64,000 bases of DNA from Palsa-870 sp035937155 (GTDB taxonomy: Bacteria > Chloroflexota > Dormibacteria > Dormibacterales > Dormibacteraceae), in the NCBI GenBank assembly GCA_035937155.1, contig DASYVJ010000017.1:1-64000 (forward strand), read 5' to 3'. The notes under the pieces were generated by a model that made no database searches, was not told the DNA's origin, and was given only the letters and a program-made list of their open reading frames with translations. Shown piece by piece: positions 62,137-64,000 of the stretch. Numbering within the stretch: the stretch's first letter is position 1; every line of letters starts with the position of its first letter. The translations under genes were made by a program, and so were the position numbers.

Positions 62137-63029
62137 AGTTCGTTGAGGTCGGAGGCGTGCGCGTGTCAGCCATCGGTTTGGGCACATGGCAGTTCGGCTC
62201 TCGCGAGTGGGGCTATGGCGCTGAGTACGATCGGAATCAGGCCGCCACCATCGTGCAGCGTGCCCTGGAGCTGGGCGTGAACCTCATCGACACCGCCGAG
62301 GTGTATGGCTTCGGGCGCTCCGAACACATCGTCGGCCAGGCCATCCAAGGGCGTCGCGAGAGCGTCTTTCTTGCTACCAAGATCTGGCCGATTGGTCTGC
62401 CGTTCATGGTGGGCTGGCGCGCTCGGGCGACCGCGCGGCGGCTCGGGGTCGACCGCATCGACCTTTATCAGCAGCACTGGCCCAGCCCGCTGTTTCCTCC
62501 CCGCGCCACTATGCCGCGCATGAGACGCCTGGTCGAAGAAGGCCTCGTTGGACACGTCGGGGTCAGCAATCACACGCTGCGTGCGTGGCAGGCGTGCGAA
62601 GAAGCGCTCGGCATGCCGGTGCTTTCGAACCAGGTCCTCTTCAGCCTGGCGCATCGCGATCCCGAACGCGACCTGGTGTCGTGGGCCCAGGAGAAGGGGC
62701 GGATCGTCATCGCCTACAGTCCGCTTGGGCAGGGGGCGCTGTCGGGCAAGTACCAGGACTCCGCGCCGAAGAACTTCAGACGAGTGAGACGGAACTTCAC
62801 CACTGAAGGCCGGGCACGTCTCGCGCCGGTCATCGCCGCCCTGCGCGAGATCGGCGGCCGGCACGACGCCACACCAGCGCAGGTCGCCCTCGCGTGGCTG
62901 ATCCGCAAGCCCAATGTCGTAGCGATCCCTGGCGCTTCAAGCGTGCACCAGCTGGAGGAGAACGCCGCGGCCGCCGATATTGAGCTGTCCGACGAGGAAG
63001 CGTCGCGGCTCGATAGCCTTAGCGCGTGA
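62133..63029 (+). CDS. Aldo/keto reductase
   Basis: An AKR of about 298 residues. It has GLGTWQFGSREWGYG, the catalytic Asp and Tyr in LIDTAEVYGFGRSEHIVGQAI, the Lys in ATKIWP, RIDLYQQHWP (the catalytic His), VGHVGVSNHTL, and PGASSVHQLEENAAA for the cofactor. Family N-termini read MKFxxVGGVRVSxIGLGTW; here LKFVEVGGVRVS begins at CTG 62133, which overlaps the upstream stop as CTGA. The nearest standard start is GTG 62091, adding 14 out-of-family residues inside the previous gene. Confidence 0.9.
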   Translation: MKFVEVGGVRVSAIGLGTWQFGSREWGYGAEYDRNQAATIVQRALELGVNLIDTAEVYGFGRSEHIVGQAIQGRRESVFLATKIWPIGLPFMVGWRARATARRLGVDRIDLYQQHWPSPLFPPRATMPRMRRLVEEGLVGHVGVSNHTLRAWQACEEALGMPVLSNQVLFSLAHRDPERDLVSWAQEKGRIVIAYSPLGQGALSGKYQDSAPKNFRRVRRNFTTEGRARLAPVIAALREIGGRHDATPAQVALAWLIRKPNVVAIPGASSVHQLEENAAAADIELSDEEASRLDSLSA

Positions 63030-64000
63030 AGCTCAACAGCGTCGAGCTGCGCCGCATACACCTGTCGCTGGTGGCGCCGTTCGAAACGTCCTTCGGCGTG
63101 CAGACCGAGCGCGACGTGCTGCTCGTGAAGGCCATAACTACGGACGGAGAGGGCTGGGGGGAGTGCGTGGCCGGCGAGGAGCCGACCTATTCATCTGAGT
63201 ACGTCGATGGTGCGCAGCACGTCCTAATCAAACACCTGCTGCCGCGGCTGCTGGATCAGTCGCGGATCGAGGCAGAGGACGTTGATCGGCTGCTGCGACC
63301 GGTGCATGGACATCAAATGGCGAAGGCGGCGATCGAGATGGCGATCCTCGATGCGCAGCTCCGTGCGCGGGGCGATTCGTTTGGCAAATACTTCGGGGCG
63401 GTGCGCTCCGCAGTGGACTGCGGCGTCTCTGTCGGCATCCATCCTTCCATCCCGGGACTGCTCGAAACCGTTGGCGGCTATCTCGACCAGGGCTACCGGA
63501 GGATCAAGCTGAAGATCAAGCCAGATTGGGACGTCGAGCCGGTGCGGGCGGTGCGCGAGCGTTTCGGTGACGTCCCGCTGCAGGTGGACGCCAACACCGC
63601 GTACTCACTTTCTGACGCTTCGCTTCTTGCCCAGCTCGACGCATTCGACCTGCTGCTGATCGAGCAGCCACTGCCGGAGGAGCAGGTGCTAGAGCACGCC
63701 GAGCTGGCCAGGTCCGTCCGCACACCGATCTGCCTCGACGAGTCGATCACCTCGGCGCAGCTGGCGGCGGACGCGATCCAGTTGGGCGCATGTCGGATCA
63801 TCAACATCAAACCCGGCCGCGTGGGCGGCTACCTGGAGGCCCGCAGGATCCACGACGTGTGCGCCGCGCGCGGAGTGCCTGTCTGGATGGGCGGGATGCT
63901 CGAGACGGGGATCGGTCGCGCCGGCAACGTCGCAATGGCGGCGATGCCGAACTTCACGCTACCTGGCGACACCTCCGCGTCGGACCGGTACTACCACCGG
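63026..64000 (+). CDS. menC: Enolase-superfamily enzyme, o-succinylbenzoate synthase/N-acylamino-acid racemase type (partial)
   Basis: At least 325 residues, cut by the window end. The capping domain begins VKLNSVELRRIHLSLVAPFETSFG, followed by KAAIEMAILDAQLRARG. The barrel has the KxK motif in YRRIKLKIKP, metal ligands in PLQVDANTAY, LIEQP and CLDESI, and the late Lys in INIKPGRVGG. This matches the MenC/NAAAR group, which makes o-succinylbenzoate for menaquinone or racemises N-acyl amino acids. No other men gene is visible, so menC is provisional. GTG overlaps the AKR stop. Confidence 0.85.
   Translation, partial: MKLNSVELRRIHLSLVAPFETSFGVQTERDVLLVKAITTDGEGWGECVAGEEPTYSSEYVDGAQHVLIKHLLPRLLDQSRIEAEDVDRLLRPVHGHQMAKAAIEMAILDAQLRARGDSFGKYFGAVRSAVDCGVSVGIHPSIPGLLETVGGYLDQGYRRIKLKIKPDWDVEPVRAVRERFGDVPLQVDANTAYSLSDASLLAQLDAFDLLLIEQPLPEEQVLEHAELARSVRTPICLDESITSAQLAADAIQLGACRIINIKPGRVGGYLEARRIHDVCAARGVPVWMGGMLETGIGRAGNVAMAAMPNFTLPGDTSASDRYYHR

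Overview
The window is a high-GC bacterial chromosome segment, almost fully coding, with many GTG and TTG starts and stop/start overlaps. WhiA, the bifunctional nuclease (DUF151), the uvrC-RapZ-like and whiA-gap-pgk-tpi-secG neighbourhoods, a UGA-selenocysteine formate dehydrogenase and the general gene set suggest a Terrabacteria lineage near Chloroflexota/Dormibacterota or deep Actinobacteriota. No rRNA or tRNA is visible, so this placement is inference. No CRISPR array, prophage or transposase was seen.

1-24 kb is rich in DNA repair: polA, fpg, uvrB, uvrA and uvrC, with MBL-fold, DegV, MgtC, DUF151 nuclease, PAP2, CutA, an ABC ATPase-permease fusion, MoeA, a TetR-controlled unit and two hotdog thioesterases between them. 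After uvrC come a stand-alone RapZ C-terminal domain, an epimerase and a DUF2332 protein. 24-31 kb holds a KdpDE-like two-component pair without kdpABC, two APC-superfamily transporters, an M24-fold protein with altered metal ligands, and a lone E1-beta subunit. 32.7-39 kb is central carbon metabolism: whiA, gap, pgk, tpiA, gpmA, then sod and secG. A ~235-bp element with long terminal inverted repeats fills both the gap-pgk and the pgk-tpi gap.

39-48 kb has a lipoprotein-type solute-binding protein, an SDR, an aminotransferase, a 2H phosphoesterase and an NAD-type formate dehydrogenase operon. The catalytic subunit contains an in-frame UGA followed by a bacterial SECIS hairpin, and its N-terminal Fe-S half is a separate gene at the far end of the operon, after a NuoE-NuoF fusion. 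48-50 kb is an ECF sigma/anti-sigma pair followed by two tandem paralogous secreted Ala-rich proteins. 51-61 kb is an aromatic amino-acid supra-operon (trpEGDCFBA, chorismate mutase, DAHP synthase, tyrA, aroA). It is followed by a B3/B4-domain protein, a Nudix-like protein, an aldo/keto reductase and a MenC-like enzyme cut by the window end.

Recurrent themes are two families of small palindromic repeats (one copy sits in frame inside fpg), TAnnnT -10-like boxes 6-9 nt before start codons (probable leaderless mRNAs), and several genes whose conserved N-terminus starts at a non-AUG/GUG/UUG codon.
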